Part shown: piece after piece, positions 55,314 through 64,000 of the stretch
Layout: each line of letters opens with the position of its first letter
How positions within the stretch are numbered: the first letter of the stretch is position 1
Assembly: GCA_037044905.1 (NCBI GenBank)
Contig: JBAOKB010000037.1
Location: 1,054,001-1,118,000 of the forward strand
Origin: Hortaea werneckii
Taxonomy: Eukaryota > Ascomycota > Dothideomycetes > Mycosphaerellales > Teratosphaeriaceae
Reading direction: 5' to 3'
Length of the DNA stretch: 64,000 nucleotides
Notes under the pieces: generated by a model
Told to the model about the DNA's origin: nothing
The model's database searches: none
Seen by the model: the letters and a program-made list of their open reading frames with translations, nothing else
Made by a program: the position numbers and the translations under genes

Positions 55314-56471
55314 TTACTCTCTAAGCCTCTTCAGCCTTGATCGCTTCATCGTCACTCCCTGCGATTTCCTGTTGGAGGCGAAGCGGTGCCCTGCGAATCC
55401 GCGTTGGACCTCTTCGGCGCCTCTTGCGTGTCTTCGTTTGCCTGTGATGTACTTCCAGAGAGGCCGGGCCCGCTTACGCGTCTGCTGCTTTGGCGCATCG
55501 GGCAGTGCTGTCCCCGCCATGACAACCTCTTCTTCCACGCGCGCCTTCCCTTTGCGTTTCCCTGTTCCGTTGAATACTTTCGCTTCCTCCGCCTTTACTA
55601 CGTCTTCCTTCGAAACCGTAGCACCATATACCTGAGTCGAGCCTTCATCCTGCTTGTCGCTCGGAGAGGCGTCGCGCTCTTCTTTCATGGGTGTATCTCC
55701 TCGACGCCCGCTGTTCCCTGTGAGCTTCTCAATCTTCGGTCCAGTCTTCGTATACACGACCCGCTTCCCCTTCAGAACGTCCGGACAACTCCGCATCCTT
55801 ACAGAATGCGATATCACGTTGAACTCCAGCAGCTTTCGCATTCCCAGGTTCATAGTATTCCCACTTCAGTAGGAACGGCGGCGGACCGAACGGCCCAAAG
55901 TGTGGCCAGCCGCGTAGAGGATCGAAGAGAACCCAATCTGTAAAACTTCATCGTTAGCCACTTCAATGATGGTTGAGCACGCGCAGATCAAGGATGGGGT
56001 CAACTTACTCGTTCCCTCCTTCAAATAAAGGTGCTCGTATCCCTTTCCGTTCCCGTTCTTGCCAGTCGTCCTCCCCGCTCTGCCGTTCCATTTCTCTTCG
56101 CCGTCTTCCCCGTCGTTCCAACTGTTATTGCTGCCGTGTGACTCGGACCGTACGACGATCCCTGCTGCATGTGGCGGTCTCTGCCCCTGAGCATCGACAA
56201 CGGGTTCCTTCTTCGCGACCAACTGCTTCACTTCCTTGGCGTCGAACCCGAACGCCTTCAGGTCGGACTTGAGGTACTTGGTGTTGTCGAGGCCGGTGGG
56301 AGGTCGATAGGGTCCTTTGGGTAGTTTCACTTTGGCTTGGGTCTTTGCAGATGGCTGCATGGCGCCGACCTCGGGGGGTTGTTCCCCTTGGGGGGCGTCG
56401 AGGGTAGAGTTCATCGCAGGCGGTGGCGAGAGTGGCGGACTAATGATGGGTTGAGGTGCGTCTTGGTTCAT
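55314..56471 (-). CDS. Conserved-looking fungal protein of unknown function, apparent frameshift
   Basis: Exon 1 (56471-56009) encodes a Pro-rich start and PKGPYRPPTGLDNTKYLKSDLKAFGFDAKEVKQLV. A 71-bp intron (GTAAGT...TACAG) leads to exon 2 from 55937: NWVLFDPLRGWPHFGPFGPPPFLLKWEYYEPGN, IAFCKDAE. There, around 55795, the reading must move to another frame to continue with CPDVLKGKRVVYTKTGPKIEKL and a basic, Glu-rich tail ending at 55314. Without the shift the protein stops about 25 codons on. Nothing between the two frames can be a normal-length intron, so one base is gained or two lost. I do not recognise the family. Confidence 0.6.
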
Positions 56472-57297
56472 GTTTGCAGTGTAGGAAGGAGCGAGGCTTC
56501 AAGGAACGATGGAAGTGACGATTTAGAAGTTTGCGAAAGAACTGTTGAGGGGTTGATGGGTGTTTGAAGGAAAGTGTCAGGCGACCTTTGGAAGGAGTTC
56601 CGGGAAATGGTTGGACTTTTGAAGGAAAGAGCGACACGAGCTTGGGAAGGAACAAAGCGGGTCTTGTGTCGGCAGAATCGGATTGCAGTGAATGCATTCA
56701 GGACGCCACATGTCAACTCGCGCGTCAATCAGTGACGTGGTAACACAGATATACATAGAATTGTTAATGGAATACATACAAAAACAAGGCTTTGTTCTGG
56801 TGGCAGGCCTCAAGATTCCAGCTTCACCCGGATTGGCTGGCGACTGGGACACGACTGGCGCTCTCATTCACATGCAACCTCGCCGCAGAGGCTCACGTGG
56901 GAGAAACGTCGACTTCCTTAGATTGTTCCGTGCAATGCAGGATGGCCGTCCTCGCACAGCTGCGTGCTGGAGTGAGATCGAGTATCACAGCGGTGGCGCA
57001 TGACGGCTAACCGAGTTTGCAGGCCTCGATATCGCGTCCACCCGCATTTTCTCGCAAGTCCGTTTCGAGGTCACGCTTCACCCTTCTTTGTAGAGTTTCA
57101 AAGCATCCGAAGAAGCGCTGTAGACTGCTCTGGGCATGAGCATGCGGTTCTCTCAGTTGGCGAGGTCTGGATGGTAAACCAGAGTCTAAATGGCGACACA
57201 GAGCCTATGAACAGAGCTTTCTTTGCGCGCAGCCGCAAAGTCTTTACGCCTTAACGTCTGATGATTTCCGAAGCAAGGGTAATGACCTCACAACTCC
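56472..57297. other. Intergenic
   Basis: Upstream region of the preceding gene and 3' side of COQ7. Small frames only; no gene supported. Confidence 0.4.
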
Positions 57298-58059
57298 TTA
57301 TATCCTCTCGCTGATCTTGATGGCACCCTTACAACCCCATCTGATAACTCCAGTCAACAGCTCATACGGGTTCGCCTCCTTCGCATCATTCTCCACCGCA
57401 TGATCCAAATGCTCCAATTCCTCATCCCTGATTGATCGGATCTTAGCCACCAGCTGTCTCAACTCCTCCCCAATGTCCTCACCCCTTGCCTCCATCTCCT
57501 CAAACCACTTCAGGAGTTCCCTCACCTGCCCGTTGTAATGCTCCCCTATTTCCGTTTCGACCGCCTCAGTGCATGCCATTGCGGCCTCGCGGCCCATCAC
57601 ACCTGTCGACCAGCCGAGGAAAGTCGCAGCGGCGTGCCAGAGTGGGTACATGGCTGTTGGGCGGATGCGGTGGCGTGCGAGGACCTCGTTGAAGTACTTG
57701 AAATGTCCCGCTTCTTGGTCGTACATGTGCTTCATGAGCGGTCGCAAGTGCGGGTATGCTTTGTTGATCGGAGGAGATTGAGCAGTATAGATCAGGGTGG
57801 CTGCGAGCTCGCCGGCATGGTTGACGCGGAGGGCGGAGTCGAGGAATTGCTTTTGTTCGGGAGAGAGTTGCTTTCGGCGTGGGCTTTGAGGTTCGTGAAG
57901 GCTGGCCGGGTTGGGTTCGGTCGACGGCGAGGCGGAGGAAGAGACGATGGTACGATGAGAGGGGCAACTGCGGGCTCGTAATTGGAAGGCGAGAGGAGTA
58001 AGTCGGGATTTTAGAGGCAGAGCAGGCGAACCGGCTGCACGTGGGATAAGAGTAGCCAT
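57298..58059 (-). CDS. COQ7: Demethoxyubiquinone hydroxylase Coq7
   Basis: A single exon of 253 residues. An Arg/Ser/Pro-rich leader of ~55 residues looks like a mitochondrial targeting sequence. The ferritin-like di-iron carboxylate core is complete: RVNHAGELAAT (E84), YDQEAGHF (E116 and H119), CTEAVETEIGEHYN and RDEELEHLDHAVEND. The end PYELLTGVIRWGCKGAIKISERI is the usual Coq7 C-terminus. It hydroxylates 5-demethoxyubiquinone in the penultimate step of coenzyme Q synthesis, on the matrix side of the inner membrane. It is divergent to RTF1. Confidence 0.96.
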   Translation of the reverse strand: MATLIPRAAGSPALPLKSRLTPLAFQLRARSCPSHRTIVSSSASPSTEPNPASLHEPQSPRRKQLSPEQKQFLDSALRVNHAGELAATLIYTAQSPPINKAYPHLRPLMKHMYDQEAGHFKYFNEVLARHRIRPTAMYPLWHAAATFLGWSTGVMGREAAMACTEAVETEIGEHYNGQVRELLKWFEEMEARGEDIGEELRQLVAKIRSIRDEELEHLDHAVENDAKEANPYELLTGVIRWGCKGAIKISERI

Positions 58060-58579
58060 ATCGCAGTTGGTATCGGACGGTGTGGATGACTTCGCGGTTC
58101 AAGTTGGGTTGTTCTTTCTCGGATCTTACATCAATCTGTCTTCGTCGTCACCACTCGGAAGACCTAGACCAACCTACCTCACCTGGACATACGCTACTGT
58201 GGCGGCGGCCGCTTCCGTCCAATCCACGCGGAATCTAGCCGCTTTCACGTGCTGGCGAGGTCATCGCGTCCCCTTGGAAGCGCAGCAACTTTATTGCACT
58301 TCAACCTCAAAACACGTCCCACCAGCTTCGCCGCCTCACCTTTCTCCGCCATCGACAATAGTAAAGCTCGACTATTGTCCTCACAACGATCTCGAGGCTG
58401 TCGATCCACCGTCGCCTGCTGTGTTCCTCCAACCTTTCCGAATCCCCAAATACAAGCCACCCCTTCTAGACAAAGAACCCCGACTGCTCCTCCCCTATCC
58501 TTATCGAAGCCGACTTAACACTGTCATCCTCTGGAGCATATCCACGTGAAATCCAGCTTACAGAGCATTCACCGTCGAG
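58060..58579. promoter_or_regulatory. Bidirectional promoter COQ7 / RTF1
   Basis: 520 bases separate the two divergent start codons and must contain both promoters. No TATA box is evident. An open plus-strand frame (58067-58549) has no domain and is taken as chance. Confidence 0.5.
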
Positions 58580-60649
58580 ATGTCGGACAACGAGCTGGAC
58601 GCCGAGCTGCTCGGCATGGTGGGCGGTGAATCGGACGACGAGGGCTCTGATGTCGACCAGACGCAGCAGATCGAAGACCGCTCTCCGAGCCAAGAACCGC
58701 AGGCCAGCGTGGAGAAAAATGAGAAGGCCCCCAAGAGCACCAAAGGTGTTGCGCAGAAGGTTCGGAGGCGGAGAAAGAAGGCCAGGAGAGAGGAGAGCGA
58801 AGATGAGGAGATGCTGGATTTGGGCAGTGGCGGGTAAGTCATTCAGTCTATTCACCAGTGAACGTTGCCTTGCGACTTGCGAGTAGTGGCGCTTGCGCAG
58901 ACACAACTTTTGAGGGTGTCTCTTTCGCAATCTTCACTGCCTTTCATGTGTTCCTTCTCGCTGCTACGAGAAACAGTGGCTGATCGAGATTCTAGTTCGC
59001 CATCACCTGCGCCCATGTCCGACAACGAGCTCGATGCGCCAGGCTCCCCCGAAGAGGACGCCCCTTTGTACTCGCTCGAAGGCAAGTACCACGATGCTGA
59101 GGACCGTGAAAACATACTGCGCATGCCGGAGATTGAGCGAGAAGCTATCCTCGCAGATCGTGCCCAGGAAGTGCTTAAGCGCCAGCAAGATCAGCAATTG
59201 AAGAAGGCTTTGGCAGCAGCCAGAAGTAGTGCCGCGAGCAAGAACAAGCGGTCGGCAAAGGATGCAGATCTCGACGACGATAGCGGTAGGAGAGCGACAA
59301 GGCCGAAGGCAGAGAAGGCCAGGAATGCGCTAGACGACTACAAACGCGCACGTGAGATGAAGGGTGATCGGGGACGTGGTATGGATTCTGGCCGTGACCG
59401 CCGCACTTCACGCTCGCCATCTTCCGCAGGGTCCGATCGGGATGCCGAAGGCGAATCCGAAGTCGAATGGGCGGAGCCATCAGATCTCCACCGCCGATCT
59501 ACCCGCGATGAGCCTCCCGCCGAGCTGAGGGATTTCGAACGCTGTCGCGTAGGCCGCTCGAATTTCGCCAAGGTTTGCTTCTTCCCGGACTTTGAGAACG
59601 CTATCACTGGCTGCTTCACGAGAGTGAGCATCGGCTTGAACCGTGAGACTGGACAAAATCAGTACCGAATGGCGCAGATCAAGCGCTTTGTCGAAGGCAA
59701 ACCCTACCAAATGGAAGGTGCAAATGGCAAGAATTTCTCAATCGACACGTATGCGCTGGTGGCGCACGGCAAAGCAGAAAAGCCCTGGCCGTTCTCCGCA
59801 TGTAGTGATTCTCGCTTCACAGATCAGGAGTATGATCGCTACATTGAGACGCTGCAGAAGGAAAACGTCCGTATGCCGAAGAAGGGATACCTTCACAACA
59901 AGCTGGATGATATCCATAGACTCCTGAACACTCAATGGGACGACAACACGCTCAGCTTGAAGTTCGCCAAGCAGAAGGCTATGGCCATCCGCTGCGATCC
60001 AGCTAATGCCGCGAAGATCAAACTGGAGAAGATCCAGAAACGCAAAGCAGACGCCGAAGAAGCTGGTGACGACGAGGAGGTAGCACGATGTGAAGCCGAG
60101 CTTGCCGCGCTGGAGAACTCGTCGGCCAACGTCTCCGGAAATACGAACGGCTCGAACGGCGTGAAGCCTTCGGCTGTTGGGACTGCTTCCGCGACAAAGA
60201 AAGCCCCCGGCTCCGGCGCGACTATGAACCAGGATCGTCTTGCTGCGCTTAACAGCAAGAACCGTTCGCAGAATGCCCAAGAAGTCCGCAAAGCGCTGAT
60301 TGAGGAGAGGCGGAAATTGAACGCTGCGCGTGAGCAGGCTATTGCGGATTCCAAAGCCAAGGCTGAAGCTGAGGCGGCGAAGAAACGGCTCGAAGAAGAG
60401 GCTAAGGCGAAGATGCTTGCTGTGCCTAAGGATGAGATGGCGGACCTTTTCGGCGAGGGAGGCAGCGATGCGAGTCGTGCGGCTACGCCTGTGGGTGGTA
60501 AGAGCCCCGTCAGGAGGAGTCGGGCTGCTACTCCCCTCAATGGCGTCAAGAAGGAGAAGGGTCCCATGGGACAGATTGGAGGCAAGAAGAAGAATATGGA
60601 TGATGAGGTTATTGGGAATATGGATTTGGAGATTGATGTTGAGATTTAA
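58580..60649 (+). CDS. RTF1: Paf1-complex subunit Rtf1
   Basis: Exons 58580-58833 and 58996-60649, with a 162-bp intron (GTAAGT...TTCTAG), give 635 residues. An acidic N-terminus (MSDNELDAELLGMVGGESDDEGS) and a basic KVRRRRKK stretch are followed by EEDAPLYSLEGKYHDAEDRENILRMPEIEREAILADRAQE, the histone-modification-type region. The Plus3 domain follows (DFERCRVGRSNFAK to PYQMEGANGKNFSIDTYALVAHG), which binds phosphorylated Spt5, and then helical Lys/Glu-rich segments. Rtf1 tethers the Paf1 complex to elongating RNA polymerase II and promotes H2B ubiquitination. Exon 2 begins before a second MSDNELDA, so this octapeptide occurs twice. Confidence 0.94.
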
Positions 60650-61321
60650 TGGGGGCGAATGAGCAACTCCTTTCGGAGTTGATATTGAGAGCCTTGTTAT
60701 GCAGTCCGGTCAAGGACTGCTATGCTGTGTTTTATTACGATAGGAGACGATGCTAGAGCCTCGCTTGGGGCGGGATTTGCACGCCGAGGGCTATACTTTT
60801 ATTCAGATGAAAAGTCACAAAACAAGGAGCAGTAGTGGCTAGGACCGTGGAGGCTTTCTGTTAATTATACGATACTGCTCTGATACCAAACTTGGTTATC
60901 CCTCTCAAACTGATAAAATGCCGTATACTTCACAACCAAAATCTCGTCTTATTGCAGACAGCGTTTCTCTTAACATCTCTATTGAAGTAGAGCGTACGAT
61001 AACGACCTGCACGATGAGCACCTGCCTTTTTGGGAGCGGAGAATGATGTCCCGGAGCCCCGCAACTTCATGTCGTCTCCGCTTTCTAGAGTGAAATGCGA
61101 CAGGGCCGAAAGACTGGTTTGCTGCATGGACGGAAGAATGATGACGGACCGGCATCGTAAAGTGGGCTTTGTGAGATTTTGCGAAACCCGGCAAATGGGA
61201 GGCGTTCCATGCTAGGTCTTGGTGCAGAAGCTTGTTGCACTCAGCCAGAACTTGGATAGATATATATTGCTGCCAGGTTGGTCCATTTTAGATTCTGAAT
61301 AGCTTTTCGCGGAGACAAAAG
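60650..61321. promoter_or_regulatory. Intergenic, GDSL promoter
   Basis: Downstream of RTF1 and upstream of the GDSL gene. TATATAT at 61261-61267, about 55 bp before the GDSL ATG, is a plausible TATA box. Confidence 0.45.
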
Positions 61322-62439
61322 ATGTTACGGCTCGCAACAAAGACCGCTCTTGCTGTGGCTGCGTTGCTCTCTGCAACAGCAGAAGGCACTGGACTATCGA
61401 CTGTTACAGAGACAAAGGAGATTCACCAAACTCACTGGAGGACGCGATGGCATACGCACACGCACACTCACACTCGCATCTTGCCAACAGAGTGTCCGTC
61501 CTCCACCACTAGCATGGGGCTTCCGTCGTCGAGTTCGGCACCAGGGAGTTACTGGCCGGGATGGAGCGGCATCAGTCGCATGTTTGCCTTTGGTGATAGC
61601 TACAGCACCACTGGATTCAATTTATCTCTCACGCAACCCAACGAGAGCAATCCGTTAGGTAATCCTGAGTATCCGGGTTACACTGCAACAAATGGGCCCA
61701 ACTGGGTAGACTTCCTCACCGTAACATACAATCAGACGCTCCTGGAGACGGTGAACCTGGCATACGGAGGAGCGACAGTGGACTCGGACTTGATAGCACC
61801 CTACCAACCGACGGTCCTCAGCATGAAAGACCAGATCCTCAACGAATTCGTCCCAGTCTATGCAGACAGCCCGGACTTCTTCGAGTGGCAAGCCAACAAC
61901 ACCCTCTTCGCAATCTGGATCGGCATCAACGACGTCGGCAACGCCTACGCCCAAGCCAACAGCTCCGCCGTCTACCCCCTCGTCATGAAAGAATACGCAT
62001 CTCTCGTGGACACCCTATACCATCACGGGGCACGCAACTTCCTCTTCATCAACGTGCCCCCCGTGAACCGCAGTCCCCTAACCCTCTCCGCGGGCGCGGA
62101 AGCCGAAGCAACAGAAGCAACCGACATCTCGTGGAACGCCAACGTAACCCACATCGCCACCAACCTCAGCACCGTCTACCGGGACGCCACGACCTTCGTC
62201 TTCGACAGCAACAGCTCTTCTACGAGGTCCTGGACGAGCCGTGCGCGTACGAACAGACGTGTCCGTATAGGAACACCACTGAGTACTGTGAGAGTTATAT
62301 GAATGGGACGCCGGAATGGGATACTTTTTATTCGAATTGTTCGATTCCTGTGGATGAGTATTTTTGGCTTAATAGTTTGCATCCGACGTTTAGGATGATG
62401 AATGTTACGGCGCAGGAGATTGCGAGGCAGTTGAGTTGA
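61322..62439 (+). CDS. Secreted GDSL/SGNH-type acylhydrolase, apparent frameshift near the 3' end
   Basis: The first frame (61322 to about 62210) has a signal peptide (ALAVAALLSATAEG), a short (HT)n tract from a CAC/ACG repeat, block I FAFGDSYSTTG (nucleophile Ser), block II NLAYGGATVDSD (Gly) and block III WIGINDVGNA (Asn). At about 62205 the reading must shift to the frame that gives LFYEVLDEPCAYEQ, several cysteines and NSLHPTFRMMNVTAQEIARQL with the block V His, ending at 62439. Total about 372 residues, normal for fungal GDSL esterases/lipases. As read, the catalytic His is lost. A missing base is the simplest explanation. Confidence 0.8.
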
Positions 62440-62758
62440 GTGGTGGGGAGCAACGGTGGTAGTCTGTGATGGACTGGCTGCGCTTGCGTGGTGATTGAGT
62501 AGATGGATCTGATTTTTTTTTTTTTTTTTCGTTTTTTTGTTCTGCCATGATTGGCGCCGTTGGGCCTCGATGGCTCTCCAGCGTGTGATATCATCGACCC
62601 TTTCCGAATGTACAGGAGGACTGTGGACTTTGCTCGTTGGAGTTGCAGTCGTTCTTGATGATCAGGATGTGGAGCTCGTTCTGTGAAGAATCGCGGTCGA
62701 GGCGAACGTGCAGAGGAGTAAAATTATCTATGCTATCTCACGTTATGCATCAAAATCA
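62440..62758. other. Intergenic, convergent 3' ends
   Basis: Contains a T17 tract (62513-62529). Otherwise nothing seen. Confidence 0.4.
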
Positions 62759-63700
62759 TCACAAAGCCTCGTTCAATCTCGTAAAACCACTGTTGTTATC
62801 TGACATTTGCAACCAGTTCTTCCCATCGTACTCATTCTCCCCCTCGATGACATGGAACGTGTAAATCATCCTGCCCTTCTTACTGGTATTCTTCTCACTC
62901 TTATGCAGCAGGTTGCCATGTATGAGTACCAACGTGCCCGCCTTCACCTCACCCAGATCATAAACCTCTTTCTTGACCTCCTTATCCTCTTCGAGACCTT
63001 TCGGCCACTGGCCACCCTCATTCGGAGCGAACGTCGTCCCTGTGCCTTCCTCATTCCGCACGAACCGATCTCTAATCGGTGCGCGCTTGTGGCTTCCGGC
63101 GGCGAACGATAGGCATCCGTTTTCCACTGTGCAGTCTTCTAACGCATACCAGAAGCCGACGGCTGAAGGTGGGTTTGTGTACAAAAAGACCGAGTCCTGG
63201 TGAGGTGGCACCCGGCCTCCGATCTCGGGCTGCTTGCAGATGATCATTGACTGAAGCACGCGAGGGTCTTTGAAGCCCAGGTCGCGGGCTATATTTGCAT
63301 TCTGCGAGTTGATGCTGGACTTGTTGAACAGGGGGAGAGATGGTGGAGATAGTGCCCGATCTTGTTGATCGCAAGGTTCTTCGGCTTCGTCAGGTTGCCC
63401 TGGTTGTCGAAGGCATCCTCTTCGAAGAAGAACCGGACCTTATCGCCAGAAGTTAGGAAGTAGTCATCCCCACATGATCGCTGCTTTCGCCGATGGAGAA
63501 GCGCGTCATGGGGTGCTCCTCAAGTGGAAATCGTGCAGCATCTTATTGGATTCGTCCAGAAGCTGTTTCACCTCGGTCTGCGATAAGGCATCTGGGATGA
63601 GCAGATAGCCATTGCGGTCCCACTCTTCGAGCTGTGCCTTGGAGAGGCCATTGGAGAGGTTGGCCGAAGCCGGTGGCGGAGAATCTCGTGACGGAGCCAT
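62759..63700 (-). CDS. Phytanoyl-CoA dioxygenase family protein, three apparent frameshifts
   Basis: From ATG 63700: NGYLLIPDALSQTEVKQLLDE, then EEHPMTRFSIGESSDHVG, then DDYFLTSGDKVRFFFEEDAFD, then FNKSSINSQNANIARDLGF, SMIICKQPEIGGRVPPHQDSVFLYT and LVLIHGNLLHKSEKN, ending at 62759. The blocks together match the PHYHD1-like PhyH family of Fe(II)/2-oxoglutarate oxygenases, with metal ligands H and D in PHQDS and the distal H in LIHGNLLH. Shifts are required near 63524, 63471 and 63331, beside ACTTGAGG, GTGGGGATG and CTCCCCCTG; each is explained by one lost base. Substrate unknown. Length would be about 315 residues. Confidence 0.82.
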
Positions 63701-64000
63701 TGTGATGGTTTCAGAACGTGTGGATGTTATGGGTCTTGGACCATTGCAGATCTATGGGCACAGTGAGCAAGCTCCGACGCTGCAAGCCGACATGAGTTCG
63801 GGGACTGTGACCACGCCCTGCTGTTATCACTTGCCCCACTCGTTCTGCCGCCGACGAGTCCGTGCTTCCGGCGTCGCCCAATGTTCGCCGAACTTCACCT
63901 CGCGCATTCCGCTCATTGACAGCTATATACGACACGCTGTAGACGGTCATGTCTTCCTCACTGACGACTGTGAAATAACGAGCGCGTATGTATCCGCGCG
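63701..64000. other. Right edge of window
   Basis: Upstream region of the PhyH-like gene. No gene recognised. Confidence 0.4.

Noticed and set aside
58834..58995. Possible snoRNA in the 162-bp RTF1 intron
   Set aside because: A CTGA is present but no C box (RTGATGA) or terminal stem could be paired with it.
59932..60585. 217-codon minus-strand frame
   Set aside because: Antisense to RTF1; Ser/Ala/Leu-rich shadow.

Overview
The window is nuclear DNA of a filamentous ascomycete (Pezizomycotina, probably Dothideomycetes). Genes carry short introns of about 50-190 bases with GTAAGT-like donors. Proteins are of Pezizomycotina type (Ste7-type MAPKK, small secreted proteins, a heme-thiolate peroxidase, a WSC-domain protein), and the repeats carry the TAG/TAA and TpA-rich scars of repeat-induced point mutation (RIP).

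Layout. 1-1491: 5' part of SPT6 (minus strand, running off the left edge). 2255-24984: one 22.7 kb repeat island that resolves into four nested insertions. A pogo/Fot1-like DNA transposon (19-bp perfect terminal inverted repeats, TA duplication) was entered by Ty3/gypsy element C (3019-23453, minus). C was entered by element B (4530-18160, minus), and B by the young element A (7663-14459, plus). Every level has an exact 5-bp target duplication (GAAGG, CTTAG, GTGCG). A solo LTR (23563-23984, duplication ATAAG) sits separately in the pogo element. 25433-64000: host genes, namely STE7-type MAPKK, secreted GH13 alpha-amylase, TOM70, a small secreted protein, two unknown proteins, an MFS carrier, a heme-thiolate (chloroperoxidase/UPO-type) peroxidase, a second small secreted protein, an SDR dehydrogenase, RACK1/cpc-2 with an intronic C/D snoRNA, a collagen-like WSC protein, a DUF3253-like protein, a RING-like protein, an unknown conserved protein, COQ7, RTF1, a GDSL hydrolase and a phytanoyl-CoA-dioxygenase-like protein.

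Most unusual observation. All three gypsy elements carry, between pol and the 3' LTR and on the strand opposite to gag-pol, an ORF for a small protein whose cysteines fit the fungal Zn2Cys6 binuclear-cluster spacing (C-x2-C-x6-C-x8/10-C-x2-C-x6/7-C). Two divergent versions track two LTR subfamilies. The elements also share in-frame stop codons at identical positions, even in the young copy A.

Other points. The RACK1 intron holds a box C/D RNA resembling yeast snR24, which lies in the intron of the yeast RACK1 orthologue ASC1. Several genes toward the right end show single-base frameshifts, often beside homopolymers, which suggests uncorrected long-read assembly errors. All calls come from reading the sequence; no database search was run.
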